A stretch of DNA of 64,000 nt from Phycisphaerae bacterium (GCA_030428945.1 JAUIEC010000001.1:282438-346437), one strand, 5' to 3'; shown: positions 17,396 to 26,632, counted from the stretch's first letter. A program made the numbers and translations. Notes: a model not told the origin generated them from the letters alone.

Positions 17396-18730
17396 ATGCG
17401 CCCAAGGTACGCGCTGCTGGCCCTCGTTCTGGCCGCGGCATCACCCGCTTTCGCTCAGTTCACGACCCGGACGGCCGAACCGCTGCTGGTTCCGGCCGAC
17501 AAGGTCCAGGACGCCACGTCGAAGATCGTTCGGATCCAGCACCTGCGGACCGGCAAGGTCTGGACGCCCGACGGCGTCGCCACGCCGCGCAGCGCCCAGA
17601 CGGTCGCGTTCGACAACCTGTCGAATCCGTGCGGCGATCCGAACGGGAACCTGAACTTCTCGTTCTCGCAGGCCGACGGCACGCGCCTGTGCCAGTGCCC
17701 GATTGACCCGAACGCGATCTTCTTCACGTCGGTCTTTCCGCTCGGCGCCGACCCCTGCGGCGATCCGAACAAGACGCCGACCTTCGTGGTCAACTTCCCG
17801 TCCGCCGGCATCGTCGACCCGACCGACATCCTCTGGGACAACTACTCGATGGACCAGTCGGTGGCCGGCGATCCGAACACGCTCAAGGACCTGCGCCGGA
17901 TCGACTTCACGTTCTTCAACCTGCAGGGTGTCTTCGGCCCGCCGCCGGGCGCCAACTACCAGTTGCAGGTGCTGCTCGCGCCGTTCGAGTTCTTCGACTA
18001 CGACAGCAGCGGAACCTTCGACCAGACCGACGGCGGCATCGTCGTCACGTTCGCGTTCGACGGCAACAACCCCGGCGGCCTGTTCACGTCGACGATCGAT
18101 CTCGACGCCACCTTCGGACCCAACACGCCGCTGCTGGCCTACGGCGACGGCCTGATGCTGTACGACTTCGCCAACGTCTTCGCGGCCGACGGCGGCGGCT
18201 TCCTGCCGGCCTGCGGCGTCGGCAACGCGTTCGCCGGCGGCATTCCGGCCGACGCGAACTGCGCCGCGCCGCAGGACTGGGTGACCACCGGCGCGGTCGA
18301 CAACCTGGCCGGCGACTTCTGGCTGTTCGCCAACGACACGCAGGGCGTCTCGCCGGGCGGCCCGCCGTTCGACCCGAACTTCGGAATCCCCGACGCCGAT
18401 GGCGACCCGAACACGCTCTCGTACACCGACATCCTGACCAACGGCCTGCTGGTCAACGTCAACTTCGGGGTCGCCTTCGATCAGCCGATGCGGTTGTACG
18501 TCGAGGCCGACGACTGCACCGTCGGGCCGGAGTGCGAAGTGCCCGGCGGCGACGCCGACTTCGACGGCGACTTCGATGTCGACCTGAGCGACCTGGCGAG
18601 CCTGCTGGCCAACTTCGGCAGCGGTGCCGCCGGCCACGGCGACGGCGACAGCGACTTCGACGGCGATGTCGACCTGACCGACCTGGCGAACGTGCTCAGT
18701 CGCTTCGGCGCATCGTGCCCGTGCCCGTAA
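17396..18730 (+). CDS. secreted protein with a dockerin-like C-terminal tail (paralogue 2)
   Basis: A 444-residue paralogue of the protein at 13396-14760. The signal peptide is MRPRYALLALVLAAASPAFA. The body shares the VQDATSKIVRIQHLRTGK segment, an FDNLSNPCGDPNG block, SAGIVDPTDILWDNYSMD, FTFFNLQGVFGPP and LLAYGDGLMLYDFANVF with its partner. The C-terminus has two dockerin-like repeats (DADFDGDFDVDLSDLASLLA and DSDFDGDVDLTDLANVLSRF) and ends CPCP. GGAGAG precedes the ATG at 17396. A long in-frame extension upstream is repeat DNA, not coding. Function unknown; a duplicated surface or secreted protein family is likely. Confidence 0.8.
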   Translation: MRPRYALLALVLAAASPAFAQFTTRTAEPLLVPADKVQDATSKIVRIQHLRTGKVWTPDGVATPRSAQTVAFDNLSNPCGDPNGNLNFSFSQADGTRLCQCPIDPNAIFFTSVFPLGADPCGDPNKTPTFVVNFPSAGIVDPTDILWDNYSMDQSVAGDPNTLKDLRRIDFTFFNLQGVFGPPPGANYQLQVLLAPFEFFDYDSSGTFDQTDGGIVVTFAFDGNNPGGLFTSTIDLDATFGPNTPLLAYGDGLMLYDFANVFAADGGGFLPACGVGNAFAGGIPADANCAAPQDWVTTGAVDNLAGDFWLFANDTQGVSPGGPPFDPNFGIPDADGDPNTLSYTDILTNGLLVNVNFGVAFDQPMRLYVEADDCTVGPECEVPGGDADFDGDFDVDLSDLASLLANFGSGAAGHGDGDSDFDGDVDLTDLANVLSRFGASCPCP

Positions 18731-18751
18731 AACGGCACCGGCCAGGACCGC

Positions 18752-18782
18752 GGAGGTCGGGCGGACCCGTCGCCCGGCCTCC
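18752..18782 (+). terminator. GC-rich hairpin after the paralogue 2 gene
   Basis: The stem GGAGGTCGGGCG / CGCCCGGCCTCC (one mismatch) has a 7-base loop and starts 21 bases after the stop codon. No T-run follows, so it may stabilise the 3' end rather than terminate by itself. Confidence 0.5.
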
Positions 18783-18894
18783 GAGTCCACGCACCCCCCA
18801 GCCTTCAGGTTCGGCCCACGAACCACGCTTGCAAATCGGGGCGAGTTGGAGAACGCGGCCCCGGCTCCTGCAAGGTCTGGATGGAAACGCGGAG

Positions 18895-18928
18895 GGCGGT
18901 CCGGCGAGCACCGGGCCGCCTTTCCCTT
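18895..18928 (+). terminator. candidate intrinsic terminator
   Basis: The stem GGCGGTCCGG / CCGGGCCGCC with a 6-base loop is followed by TTTCCCTTG. Together with the hairpin at 18752 this fills the 314-base gap before the beta-helix gene; the rest of the gap shows no clear signal. Confidence 0.5.
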
Positions 18929-19044
18929 GCATTCCGGATCCACGACGCCAGACTCTTCGAACGCGCCCTTGATTCCGCCGGGCCGATTCACGACGATCGA
19001 TGCATCGATCAATCGGCCTCTTCCGGCGTCTCAGGGGAACGTCC

Positions 19045-20970
19045 ATGCTCACGCTGCTCCGTGTCGTTGCGGTTTCGCTGCTGCTCGTCGGCCTGTCGGG
19101 CCCGGCCCGCGGCCAGACCGTCCTGTACGTCGACCTCGCGGCGAACGGAACCGAATCGGGCCTGTCCTGGAACGACGCGTATACCAACCTGCAGCAGGCC
19201 CTGGTCGACGCCGAGGACATTCCGGAGGCCGAGGAGATCCGGATCGCCGGCGGCACCTACGTGCCGCTGCTGCCCGGCGGCGTTCCGAGCGGGAGCGACA
19301 CGTTCGCCCTGCCGGCCGGGAAGATCGTGCGTGGCGGCTATGCCGGTGTGTCGGGCGGTGACCCGGACCAGCGCGACCCGAACCAGCATGAGACGATCCT
19401 GAGCGGCATGCTGAACGCAACCGATCGCAGCCCGAACGTGGTGACCGCGACCGGCCCGCCTCCTGGAACGGCGCTCGACGGCGTCACGATTCGCGACGGG
19501 GCCGGTACGTTCGGCGCGGGGCTGCGGGTCGAGGGCGGCGATCTGCTGGTGCGCGGCGTGCGGTTCGAGGCCAACAGCGCCTCCGGATCGGGCGGAGCCG
19601 TGCATGCGCTGGGCGGGGCGACGCTGCGACTCGACGACTGCACGCTGCAGGGCAACAGCGCCGGCACCGGGGGCGGGGCCCTCTACAACCAGGACGCCGA
19701 TACCGAACTGAACGGCTGCACCCTGCGGGCCAACACGACCGCCTTCACGGCCGCCGGGATCTACCACCTGGCCGGGACGCTGACCCTGCGCGACTGCGCG
19801 ATCCTCGATCACAGCGGCGGGCAGGCCGGCGTGGTCCGCTGCGATGCCGGCACCACCCTGGTCGCCGAGCGAACCGTCTTCCGCGGCAGTCGCCAGGCGC
19901 AGGCCGTGCGGATCACGAACGTGGCCGCCCGCTTCGAGGACTGCTGGTTCGAGGACAACCAGACCTTCGGCAGCACCGGCAGCGGTCCGGCCATCAACGC
20001 CTTCGACGGGACGCTGACACTGCTGGGCTGCACGTTCCTGCAGAACGCCCACACCGACAACACCAACCTCGGCCGGGGCGGGGCGATCCAGGCCCGTCGG
20101 CTGACCTTCGACGTGCAGCGCTGCCGGTTCCTCGGCAATCGAGCGACTTCCGGCGGCGGGGCGCTGTTCATGTTCGACTGCGACGGGGCCTTCACCAGTT
20201 GTTTGTTCTCGGGCAACGAGGCGGCCGCCGATTCGTTCAGCCCGCGGGCCGGCGCGGTCGACGTGTTCAGCGCCCCGGTCGCGTTCGTCAACTGCAGTTT
20301 CGTCGGCAACCTGGCCGCGAGCGACGGCGGCGGAGTCTGCATCGACGACCCGACCGCCGGCCTGAGTCCGAGCTTCGACAACTGCCTGTTCTGGGGCAAC
20401 CAGGATGCGGCCGGCGGCGGGCAGTCCGCGCAGATCGGGCTGTTCAACGCGGCCGACCCGGTCATTCGCTACTCGTGCGTGCAGGGCTGGACCGGCAGCC
20501 TGGGGGGCGTCGCCAACTTCGGACTCGACCCGCTGCTGCGGGATGCGCCCGGCGCCGACGGGTTGCCCGGCACGCTGGACGACGACCTGGCACTGGGCGG
20601 CGGGTCACCGTGCGTGGACGCGGGCGACAGCACGGCCCTGCCGGCCGGCAGTGACTACGATGCGCTCGGCGGCCTGCGGGTGGTTGATGATCCGAACGCG
20701 GCCGATGTCGGAATCGCCAACGTCGACGGAGTTGTGGTGGACATCGGCGGCCTCGAGCGCGGCGGGCGCGTGCCGTGCCTGGCGGACGTGAACGGCGACG
20801 GCGTGGTCAATCAGCCGGACCTGATCGCGATCCTGCTGAACTTCGGGCAGGGGGGTGCCTCGTTCGCCGATGGTGACCTGGACGGAGACGGCGTCGTGGC
20901 GCTCAGCGACCTGGCGCTGCTGCTGCGCGAATGGAACCGGCAGTGCCCGCTGGACGTCTCCACCGGCTGA
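19045..20970 (+). CDS. secreted right-handed beta-helix protein with a dockerin-like tail
   Basis: A 641-residue protein. The signal peptide ends near GPARGQ. A short YVDLAANGTESGLSWNDAYTNLQQAL segment, common at the start of planctomycete surface proteins, is followed by many parallel beta-helix rungs containing F-x-x-N-x-A-x-x-G-G-G/A patterns (about 150-470). The end has dockerin-like repeats DVNGDGVVNQPDLIAILLNF and DLDGDGVVALSDLALLLREW. AGGGGA lies about 6 bases before the ATG; an in-frame ATG at 19000 would leave an unlikely basic extension. It probably sits on the cell surface or is released, perhaps binding or acting on polysaccharide. Confidence 0.8.
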   Translation: MLTLLRVVAVSLLLVGLSGPARGQTVLYVDLAANGTESGLSWNDAYTNLQQALVDAEDIPEAEEIRIAGGTYVPLLPGGVPSGSDTFALPAGKIVRGGYAGVSGGDPDQRDPNQHETILSGMLNATDRSPNVVTATGPPPGTALDGVTIRDGAGTFGAGLRVEGGDLLVRGVRFEANSASGSGGAVHALGGATLRLDDCTLQGNSAGTGGGALYNQDADTELNGCTLRANTTAFTAAGIYHLAGTLTLRDCAILDHSGGQAGVVRCDAGTTLVAERTVFRGSRQAQAVRITNVAARFEDCWFEDNQTFGSTGSGPAINAFDGTLTLLGCTFLQNAHTDNTNLGRGGAIQARRLTFDVQRCRFLGNRATSGGGALFMFDCDGAFTSCLFSGNEAAADSFSPRAGAVDVFSAPVAFVNCSFVGNLAASDGGGVCIDDPTAGLSPSFDNCLFWGNQDAAGGGQSAQIGLFNAADPVIRYSCVQGWTGSLGGVANFGLDPLLRDAPGADGLPGTLDDDLALGGGSPCVDAGDSTALPAGSDYDALGGLRVVDDPNAADVGIANVDGVVVDIGGLERGGRVPCLADVNGDGVVNQPDLIAILLNFGQGGASFADGDLDGDGVVALSDLALLLREWNRQCPLDVSTG

Positions 20971-20984
20971 GTTCGCGGTCCCGG

Positions 20985-21163
20985 CCCCCATGGCCGAAGG
21001 GTCCGTCCGGTGCCCATCTTTGAGCGAGCGGAGCGAACGGAACGGTGGGGCACGGTCCGGCGTCCATCGCCGAAGGGTCCGCAGGGTGCGTCATCGACGC
21101 GGCCGACCACGCTGACTTCAACGCGGGCAGCCCGGGCGTCGATGCCGCACCGCGTGGCAATCC
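20985..21163. repeat. intergenic repeats (hairpin plus dispersed 81-bp copy)
   Basis: Around 21010-21055 GTGCCCATC ... GGTGGGGCAC flanks GAGCGAGCGGAGCGAACGGAAC, a hairpin of the same type as at 17010-17050. GCGAAGGGTCCG-like words occur before and after it. The segment 21083-21163 matches 14977-15058. It separates the convergent beta-helix and membrane-protein genes. Confidence 0.65.
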
Positions 21164-21173
21164 GAACGGAGTC

Positions 21174-22010
21174 CTAGAACTGCACCTTCAGCCACGGTGC
21201 GACGATCAGCGCGCCGAGGATCGAGACGATCAGGACCGTGATGACCCAGTGCACGTCCCAGCCCAGCAGCGGCGTGCTGTTGGTCGCGTGGCGGATCTTG
21301 AACTCCCGGATCGGAGCGCCGGCCGCCAGCGTCGGCTCACCCGGATGCAGCAGCCAGTTGGTGAAGTCGGTGGCCGGTCCGGCCCGCAGCGGATTGACGA
21401 ACGCCAGGTGGTTGTTCCGGTCGGCGACCTTGATCTGTTTCTCGATCTTCTCGCCGGCCACGGCGATGCTGAGCACCCCGTCGACCGGTTCGGTCGGCTG
21501 GATCTTCCAGACGATCTCGCTCAGGCCGGCGTCGCGGTTGCGGGCCACGACGCGGACGCTGTCGGGCGTCACCAGGTCGACGTTCCGCAACTGGTCCCAG
21601 CGCTGCGGATCGACGCGGACGCTGACGATCGTCTCGGCCCCGGGCTCCAGCGGGCGGTACTCGTAGTACATGCCGAACTGCGCCAGGATCAGCGAGAACG
21701 GCACCAGCAGGATCGCCAGCGGCGCCAGCGAGTACCACAGCCGCGCGAACGAAGCCATCAGCAGCCCGCCGATCGCGCGGAACGTCGTGACCGTGTCGTC
21801 CTTGTACAGCCGCAGGGCCAGCAGGCTGGCCGTGATCTTGTTGGCCACCCGCTTCAGCGCCGTCTGGTTGGACGTGTAGCGGAACGCGACAGCCGCCCCG
21901 ATGCCCATCAGCAGCGAATAGAACACGAGCGCCACGATCGGCGGCAGGCTCGCGAAGGGAGCCAGTGCCAGCCCGGTCAGCGTGCGCAGAATACCCGTCA
22001 CCACGTTCAT
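21174..22010 (-). CDS. multi-spanning membrane protein of unknown function
   Basis: A 278-residue protein with hydrophobic segments at about 10-45 (two helices), about 92-112 and a C-terminal one at about 257-275. Between them is a soluble, beta-rich region (about 115-240). The ALKRVANKITASLLALRLYKDD motif, followed by a second long helix and a membrane helix ending YYEYRPLEPGAE, is loosely reminiscent of the YidC/EMC3 (DUF106) insertase group, but I would not assign that function. It is followed on the same strand-side cluster by a 63-aa gene and phosphodiesterases. Confidence 0.6.
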   Translation of the reverse strand: MNVVTGILRTLTGLALAPFASLPPIVALVFYSLLMGIGAAVAFRYTSNQTALKRVANKITASLLALRLYKDDTVTTFRAIGGLLMASFARLWYSLAPLAILLVPFSLILAQFGMYYEYRPLEPGAETIVSVRVDPQRWDQLRNVDLVTPDSVRVVARNRDAGLSEIVWKIQPTEPVDGVLSIAVAGEKIEKQIKVADRNNHLAFVNPLRAGPATDFTNWLLHPGEPTLAAGAPIREFKIRHATNSTPLLGWDVHWVITVLIVSILGALIVAPWLKVQF

Positions 22011-22042
22011 ACCGGCGTATCTCTCTTAGCTGGGACGCTGGG

Positions 22043-22234
22043 CTATTCGATGTAGCCCAGACCGCGCAGCCGCTCCTGCAACTGCTCGTCGTTCTCGGCC
22101 TCGGCGAACTTCTCGGCCTCTTTCTCGAGAATCGTCACGATGAACTCGTCGACCGACGAATACCCGGCCTTTTCGGCCACTTCCTTCAGACGGTCGTACA
22201 GACCCTTCTCAAGCTTGATCTTCGGCGAAAACAT
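22043..22234 (-). CDS. 63-residue helical protein, possibly ribbon-helix-helix-like
   Basis: Begins MFSPKIKLEKGLYDRLKEVAEKAGYSSVDEFIVTILEKE and ends LRGLGYIE. The pattern of a short beta-like KIKLEKGLYDRL segment followed by two helices resembles ribbon-helix-helix DNA-binding proteins, but the tail is strongly acidic. The ATG at 22232-22234 has GGAGGAG 6 bases upstream. It lies between the phosphodiesterase genes and the membrane protein gene, all on the minus strand, so it may belong to that operon. The terminal [LM]-[RK]-x-[LM]-G-Y-[IV] phrase recalls the ALGYVGG / AVGYVGG endings of the window's two sulfatase-like proteins. Confidence 0.65.
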   Translation of the reverse strand: MFSPKIKLEKGLYDRLKEVAEKAGYSSVDEFIVTILEKEAEKFAEAENDEQLQERLRGLGYIE

Positions 22235-22316
22235 CACAAGCTCCTCCACGTAATCCGCAGCCGTCACACGGCTACTGGTTCTTTCTCTACCTACCAAAGG
22301 GCGGTGGCGAAGGCCT

Positions 22317-22355
22317 CTCCTCTTGCTCCCTCGCTCCCTTGTTCCCTAGCTCCCT
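22317..22355. repeat. pyrimidine-rich tandem repeat (GCTCCCT units)
   Basis: TTGCTCCCTCGCTCCCTTGTTCC-type octamers directly follow the stop codon of the phosphodiesterase gene. On the minus strand this is the same GGGAGC-N-A purine family as at 14855-14967. Confidence 0.75.
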
Positions 22356-24446
22356 CTATTCCGCAAAGATCTTCCGCCCGGTCATGTCCTTCATCGAGTC
22401 CAGCCCCCACAGGGCGAGGATCGACGGGGCCAGGTCGCTCAGGGTCGGATCGTCGAGCGTGATCTTCCGGTTGGCGATCAGCGTCCCCGGCACGAGGTAG
22501 TGGGCGATGCAGTGGTCGCCGCTCCAGCGGTCCTTGTTGTCGCTGACGACCTTGCTGCTCATGCCCCCGGTCGCCGTCGACCAGCTTCCGCGGTAGTTGG
22601 CCGCGTAGCCGATCAGCATGTCCGGGGCGACCGTGTTGTCGACGCCCGGGAACTCCTCCTGGACGTAGTAGATCTTCTCGATCACCTGCAGCCCGTTGTC
22701 CGGGTCGCGATAGGCCAGCAGCTTGTCGCCGATCTCGTGCAGCAGGGCGGTGTAGGCCGCCTGCGAAACGGTGCCGTTCTTCTCCCGCCCGGCCAGGTTG
22801 ATGTACAGGCTGTTGATCCCGACCGCGTAGGCCTGGCTCTGGGCGAAGTCGATGTTGAAGTACTTCAGGGCCCGGTCGCGCGAGGTCGTCCCGAACCACT
22901 CCTGGTAACCGTTGATCTGCAGCCAGGTGTTGACGTTGAAGCCGCGGCGGAAACTCGAGAATCCGTGGTCGGACATGACGATCACGATGTCGTCGTCGTC
23001 CATGATCTCCAGCGCCTCGCCGAGCCGCTCGTCCATCTCGAGGTAGGCCTCTTCGATCACATGGTCGTACTTGCCGTCCTGCTCCGGCAGCCGCCCGGGG
23101 TGCTCGGGGTCGATGTCGCGCCAGAAGATGTGCGCGAGCTGATCGGTGTGCCCGAAGTAGAAGAACAGGAAACCCTCGGTGAACTCGGACAGGGCGACCT
23201 TGTACTGCGCGTGCCGCTCGCGGGCCAGGTTCTGAACCATCTCGAGGAACTCGTCCTCGGTCAGGCCCTGCGGGTTCGCACGCAGCGCCTTGGTGTCCTC
23301 CGGAATGCCCGTCGTGTAGTACGAACCGGCCTTCTCGGCGATCTCGGCCGCCCACTCGCTGGGCGTACTGATCGGCTGGGCCGGGTTCAGCGGATCGATC
23401 TGCATCGGCGAGCAGTACACGTTCAGCACGTTCGGCCCGATCGTCGTCGCCCGGAAGCGGACGGTCGCCGTCGGCGAGAGGCCCAGGGCCGTGCCCAGCA
23501 GCGGCACCTCGCTGTCGAGCGTGACCGTGATCCACTCGCTCCATTCACCTTCCTTCAGCACCGCCGTCGTCCCCGAAGCGGTGATCTTGACCGTCTGCTC
23601 GTCCGGGTCGATTACGAACCGAACCGGCGACTTCAGCGGCGGCGGGGCCTTGCCTTCCTCGGCCGGCAGGAACGCGTTCGGCGGGCCGGCCAGGTACGAC
23701 TCGGCCGCGTTGTCCCGCAGGTCGAGCTTGCGGATCACGCCGCCGGCCACGTCCTTGTCGCGGGTGATGTCGGTGCGGAAGCTCGTGAAGGTGCCGTAGC
23801 CGCCCAGCATGTCCGGCGTGCCCATCCCGCACAGGCAGCGGAACCTGCCGCGGCCCTCGACGCTGACCGGCGGCGGATAGTTGGCCGGCACGCGGTAGAT
23901 CGTCGTGTCGACGCCGCCGCTGACCAGTTGTTCCCAGAAGGCCGGACCCTTGCGGAACGACTCGAGCGCCGATTCCGAGTAGAGCGGCAGGCGCGTTCCG
24001 CCCAGCCACGGCAGGCTCTCGCCGAAGATCTTCTTGTAGCCCGGAACCTCGACCTCCTGCACGTCGCCGGTCGACTGGTAGAGCCGCAGCGGCGCGTCGT
24101 CGTCCGGGGCCGGGTCGCGGTGAATGAAGTCCCAGATCATGTGCGTGTTCGGCCGGGCGCCGCTGATGAAGTTCGACCAGGCGACCGGGCTCTGCGGCGG
24201 CATCGACGTCCCCAGCGGCGTGAAGCTGCCCTGGTCGATGATCTTCTGGAAGTTCTTCATCTGCTCGGGCTTCTCGGCCAGCAGCTTGCGCATCAGCTTC
24301 GGGTCGAGCCCGTCCATGCCGAGCACGAGCATCTTCATGCCGGCGCTGGCCGGCTTGGCGGGCTGGGCCGTGGCGGTGCTGTCGCAGCCGCTGACCAGCA
24401 GCAGGCTCGCCAGCAGGCCGGTGGTGATCGCAATCAGCTTGTGCAT
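22356..24446 (-). CDS. type I phosphodiesterase / nucleotide pyrophosphatase-like lipoprotein
   Basis: A 696-residue member of the alkaline phosphatase superfamily (PF01663-like). A lipoprotein signal (LLASLLLVSGC) is followed by KMLVLGMDGLDPKLMRKLL, the metal-binding start. The Ser/Thr nucleophile region is PPQSPVAWSNFISGARPNTHMIWDF; FYFGHTDQLAHIFWRDIDPEHPG and IVIVMSDHGFSSFRRGFNVNTWL supply the D-H and D-H-G metal ligands. It overlaps the upstream paralogue by 13 bases, so the two are co-translated. It is probably an envelope enzyme acting on phosphodiester-linked lipids or glycans; substrate unknown. Confidence 0.85.
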   Translation of the reverse strand: MHKLIAITTGLLASLLLVSGCDSTATAQPAKPASAGMKMLVLGMDGLDPKLMRKLLAEKPEQMKNFQKIIDQGSFTPLGTSMPPQSPVAWSNFISGARPNTHMIWDFIHRDPAPDDDAPLRLYQSTGDVQEVEVPGYKKIFGESLPWLGGTRLPLYSESALESFRKGPAFWEQLVSGGVDTTIYRVPANYPPPVSVEGRGRFRCLCGMGTPDMLGGYGTFTSFRTDITRDKDVAGGVIRKLDLRDNAAESYLAGPPNAFLPAEEGKAPPPLKSPVRFVIDPDEQTVKITASGTTAVLKEGEWSEWITVTLDSEVPLLGTALGLSPTATVRFRATTIGPNVLNVYCSPMQIDPLNPAQPISTPSEWAAEIAEKAGSYYTTGIPEDTKALRANPQGLTEDEFLEMVQNLARERHAQYKVALSEFTEGFLFFYFGHTDQLAHIFWRDIDPEHPGRLPEQDGKYDHVIEEAYLEMDERLGEALEIMDDDDIVIVMSDHGFSSFRRGFNVNTWLQINGYQEWFGTTSRDRALKYFNIDFAQSQAYAVGINSLYINLAGREKNGTVSQAAYTALLHEIGDKLLAYRDPDNGLQVIEKIYYVQEEFPGVDNTVAPDMLIGYAANYRGSWSTATGGMSSKVVSDNKDRWSGDHCIAHYLVPGTLIANRKITLDDPTLSDLAPSILALWGLDSMKDMTGRKIFAE

Positions 24447-26632
24447 AGTGACTTTCCGTCCATGTACTTCGGCGTGGCGACCCCGAACAGGTCCAGGATG
24501 GTCGGACCCATGTCGATGATGTTCGGCTCGCGCTCGGGGTTCAGCGGAATACTCGAGAACAGCACGCCCGGGGCGACCGACGGATGCACGCAGTGGTCGC
24601 CGCTCCAGGCCTTCAGGTTGTCGCAGAAAACCTCGGCTTCGGCCTTGCCGACCGCGGCGTCCCACGAGACCCGGTAGCCCTCGGCGTAGCCGACCAGGAT
24701 GTCCGGGGCATTCGAGGTGTACGGGCCCTTGTAGGCCGTCTCACGCGGGAGCGCCTCCTTGATCGCCACCGCCCCGTTCTCCGGATCGCACAGGCCGGTC
24801 AGCTTGCCGCAGATCTCGGCCACCAGCGCCGGAGCCTGGTTCTTGTCGACGATGCCCTGTCCTTCGCGGCCCTTCTGGTTGATGAAGATGCCGGCCAGTC
24901 CGAGGCAGAACGCCTGGGTCCGTTCCCAGTCGATGTCCTTGAGCCACGACGCGCCGGCGACGTGCTTGTCGTCCTTCAGGTGCAGGTAGCCCTCGTCCCG
25001 CAGCCAGGCGTTCAGGTCCACCCCGCGGCGGAACGTCTTGAAGCCGTGGTCACTCATCACGAACAGGGCCGTGTCCCGGCCGACCGCCTGCATCGTCCGC
25101 CCGACCAGCTTGTCCATCCGCTGGTACATCTCGCGGATCTTCTCGCGATGCTGCGCCCGCTTTGCTTCGTCCTTGACGGCCGGGTGCTGGTCGTCCATGA
25201 ACCGCCAGAACATGTGCTGGATCCGATCCGAGCCGTCGAAGACGCAGACGACGGCTCCGCGGCGGGTGGTCTTCAGGGCGTCGAAGAACATCCGTTCGCG
25301 CTCGGCGTGAATGTCGTAGCTGTGCTGCAGGAAGGCGTCTTCGTCCAGTACGTCGCGGTCGAGCGCCCCCGTGTCCTCGGCCAGGCCGAGGGTGTAGAAG
25401 GTCCCCTGGGTCTTGGCCAGGTAGCTGGAGAAGACCATCGGGTGCGAGATCGGCATGACCGGCTTCTCGGGGTCGATCTGGATCGGCGAGCAGTACATCT
25501 CGAACGGCTGCACGCGCTTCAGGAAGAAGCGGGCCACGCCGCTGAGCTTGCCGGTCACGCCCAGCTTGAACTGCACCGGCACGAAGTCGGTGAACTGCCC
25601 GACCTTCAGGCGGGTCTCTTCACCGCCGAGCTTCAGCGTGCCGCCGTCGCCCGCCAGGTCGACCGTGAACGGGATCCGCAGTTCCTCGCCCGGGTTCTCG
25701 GGGTGCGCCGGGCCGCGGATGTGCGACTGAACCTGGCTGCCGCTGCGCTGCACGACCAGCTTGTCGCCGCCTTCGCCGCCGTCGGACATGTCCTCGGATT
25801 CGCCCGTCTCGGTGTAGTACGTGAACATGCCGAGCGTGCCGCGCACGTCCGGAACGCACATCGCCGAAAGCTGCACGCCGTTGAACTTGTCCGGCGGGAA
25901 CGTGATCGGAACCCGCAGCACCGAACTGAAGATGCCGGCCTCGCCCAGCACCGTCCAGAACGGCTTGCTCTTCCGCAGGCCGACGATGTCCGTGCCGCCG
26001 CCGAACGGGTTCGGCAGGAAGCCCAGGATCTTGCGGCCCTCGCGACGCTTGTCGAACCGGACCGACGACATCGTCGGGGCGTAGTTGGCCGAGCGGTCGA
26101 TGAAGTCGAAGATGTTGTGCTTGCCGGGATTGGTGCCGGTCGTGAAGCTCGACCACGCCACCGGCGACAGCGGCGGCCAGGTCGTGCCGAGCCGGTTGTA
26201 GCAGCCCTGCTCCCGCAGTTTCGCCAGGTTCGGCAGGATGCCTTCGTCGATGAACTTCTCGACCAGGGTCGGCTCGAGCCCGTCCAGTCCGACCACCACG
26301 ACCCGCTTGAACTTCGCGTTGGCGAACGTGCGGTTGCCGCGGAGCGTCTGCCACGCGAACCGGATCGGCAGCGTCAGCAGCGCGAAGAACGCCGCGATGA
26401 TCGCCAGGAAGATCGCGAAGACCGATCCCGCCAGCGCGATCCCCGCCCCCGGACCGATGTAGGCCAGTTCCACCTGCGGATCAGCGCTGCCCGGCAGCGA
26501 AGCCAGCAGCGCCAGCCCGAGACTGGCCGCCAACTGGAAACGCCACTGCCGCCACAGCGGACGCCGGGCGATCACCAGCGGAAAACCAAACTCGTGCATC
26601 TCGCTCTCGTTGCTCAACGTCTGTCCCACCAT
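24434..26632 (-). CDS. membrane-anchored type I phosphodiesterase-like protein
   Basis: A 732-residue paralogue of the downstream gene. Two hydrophobic segments near the N-terminus (about 30-47 and 60-90) anchor it. The catalytic domain starts RVVVVGLDGLEPTLVEKF, then PPLSPVAWSSFTTGTNPGKHNIFDF (nucleophile region), VCVFDGSDRIQHMFWRFMD and LFVMSDHGFKTFRRGVDLNAWL (metal ligands). The end, ILDLFGVATPKYMDGKSL, matches the superfamily's C-terminal signature. The ATG at 26630-26632 has no strong ribosome-binding site; ATG at codon 12 is an alternative. Pairing with the lipoprotein version suggests two steps or two cell locations for related chemistry. Confidence 0.82.
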   Translation of the reverse strand: MVGQTLSNESEMHEFGFPLVIARRPLWRQWRFQLAASLGLALLASLPGSADPQVELAYIGPGAGIALAGSVFAIFLAIIAAFFALLTLPIRFAWQTLRGNRTFANAKFKRVVVVGLDGLEPTLVEKFIDEGILPNLAKLREQGCYNRLGTTWPPLSPVAWSSFTTGTNPGKHNIFDFIDRSANYAPTMSSVRFDKRREGRKILGFLPNPFGGGTDIVGLRKSKPFWTVLGEAGIFSSVLRVPITFPPDKFNGVQLSAMCVPDVRGTLGMFTYYTETGESEDMSDGGEGGDKLVVQRSGSQVQSHIRGPAHPENPGEELRIPFTVDLAGDGGTLKLGGEETRLKVGQFTDFVPVQFKLGVTGKLSGVARFFLKRVQPFEMYCSPIQIDPEKPVMPISHPMVFSSYLAKTQGTFYTLGLAEDTGALDRDVLDEDAFLQHSYDIHAERERMFFDALKTTRRGAVVCVFDGSDRIQHMFWRFMDDQHPAVKDEAKRAQHREKIREMYQRMDKLVGRTMQAVGRDTALFVMSDHGFKTFRRGVDLNAWLRDEGYLHLKDDKHVAGASWLKDIDWERTQAFCLGLAGIFINQKGREGQGIVDKNQAPALVAEICGKLTGLCDPENGAVAIKEALPRETAYKGPYTSNAPDILVGYAEGYRVSWDAAVGKAEAEVFCDNLKAWSGDHCVHPSVAPGVLFSSIPLNPEREPNIIDMGPTILDLFGVATPKYMDGKSLCTS

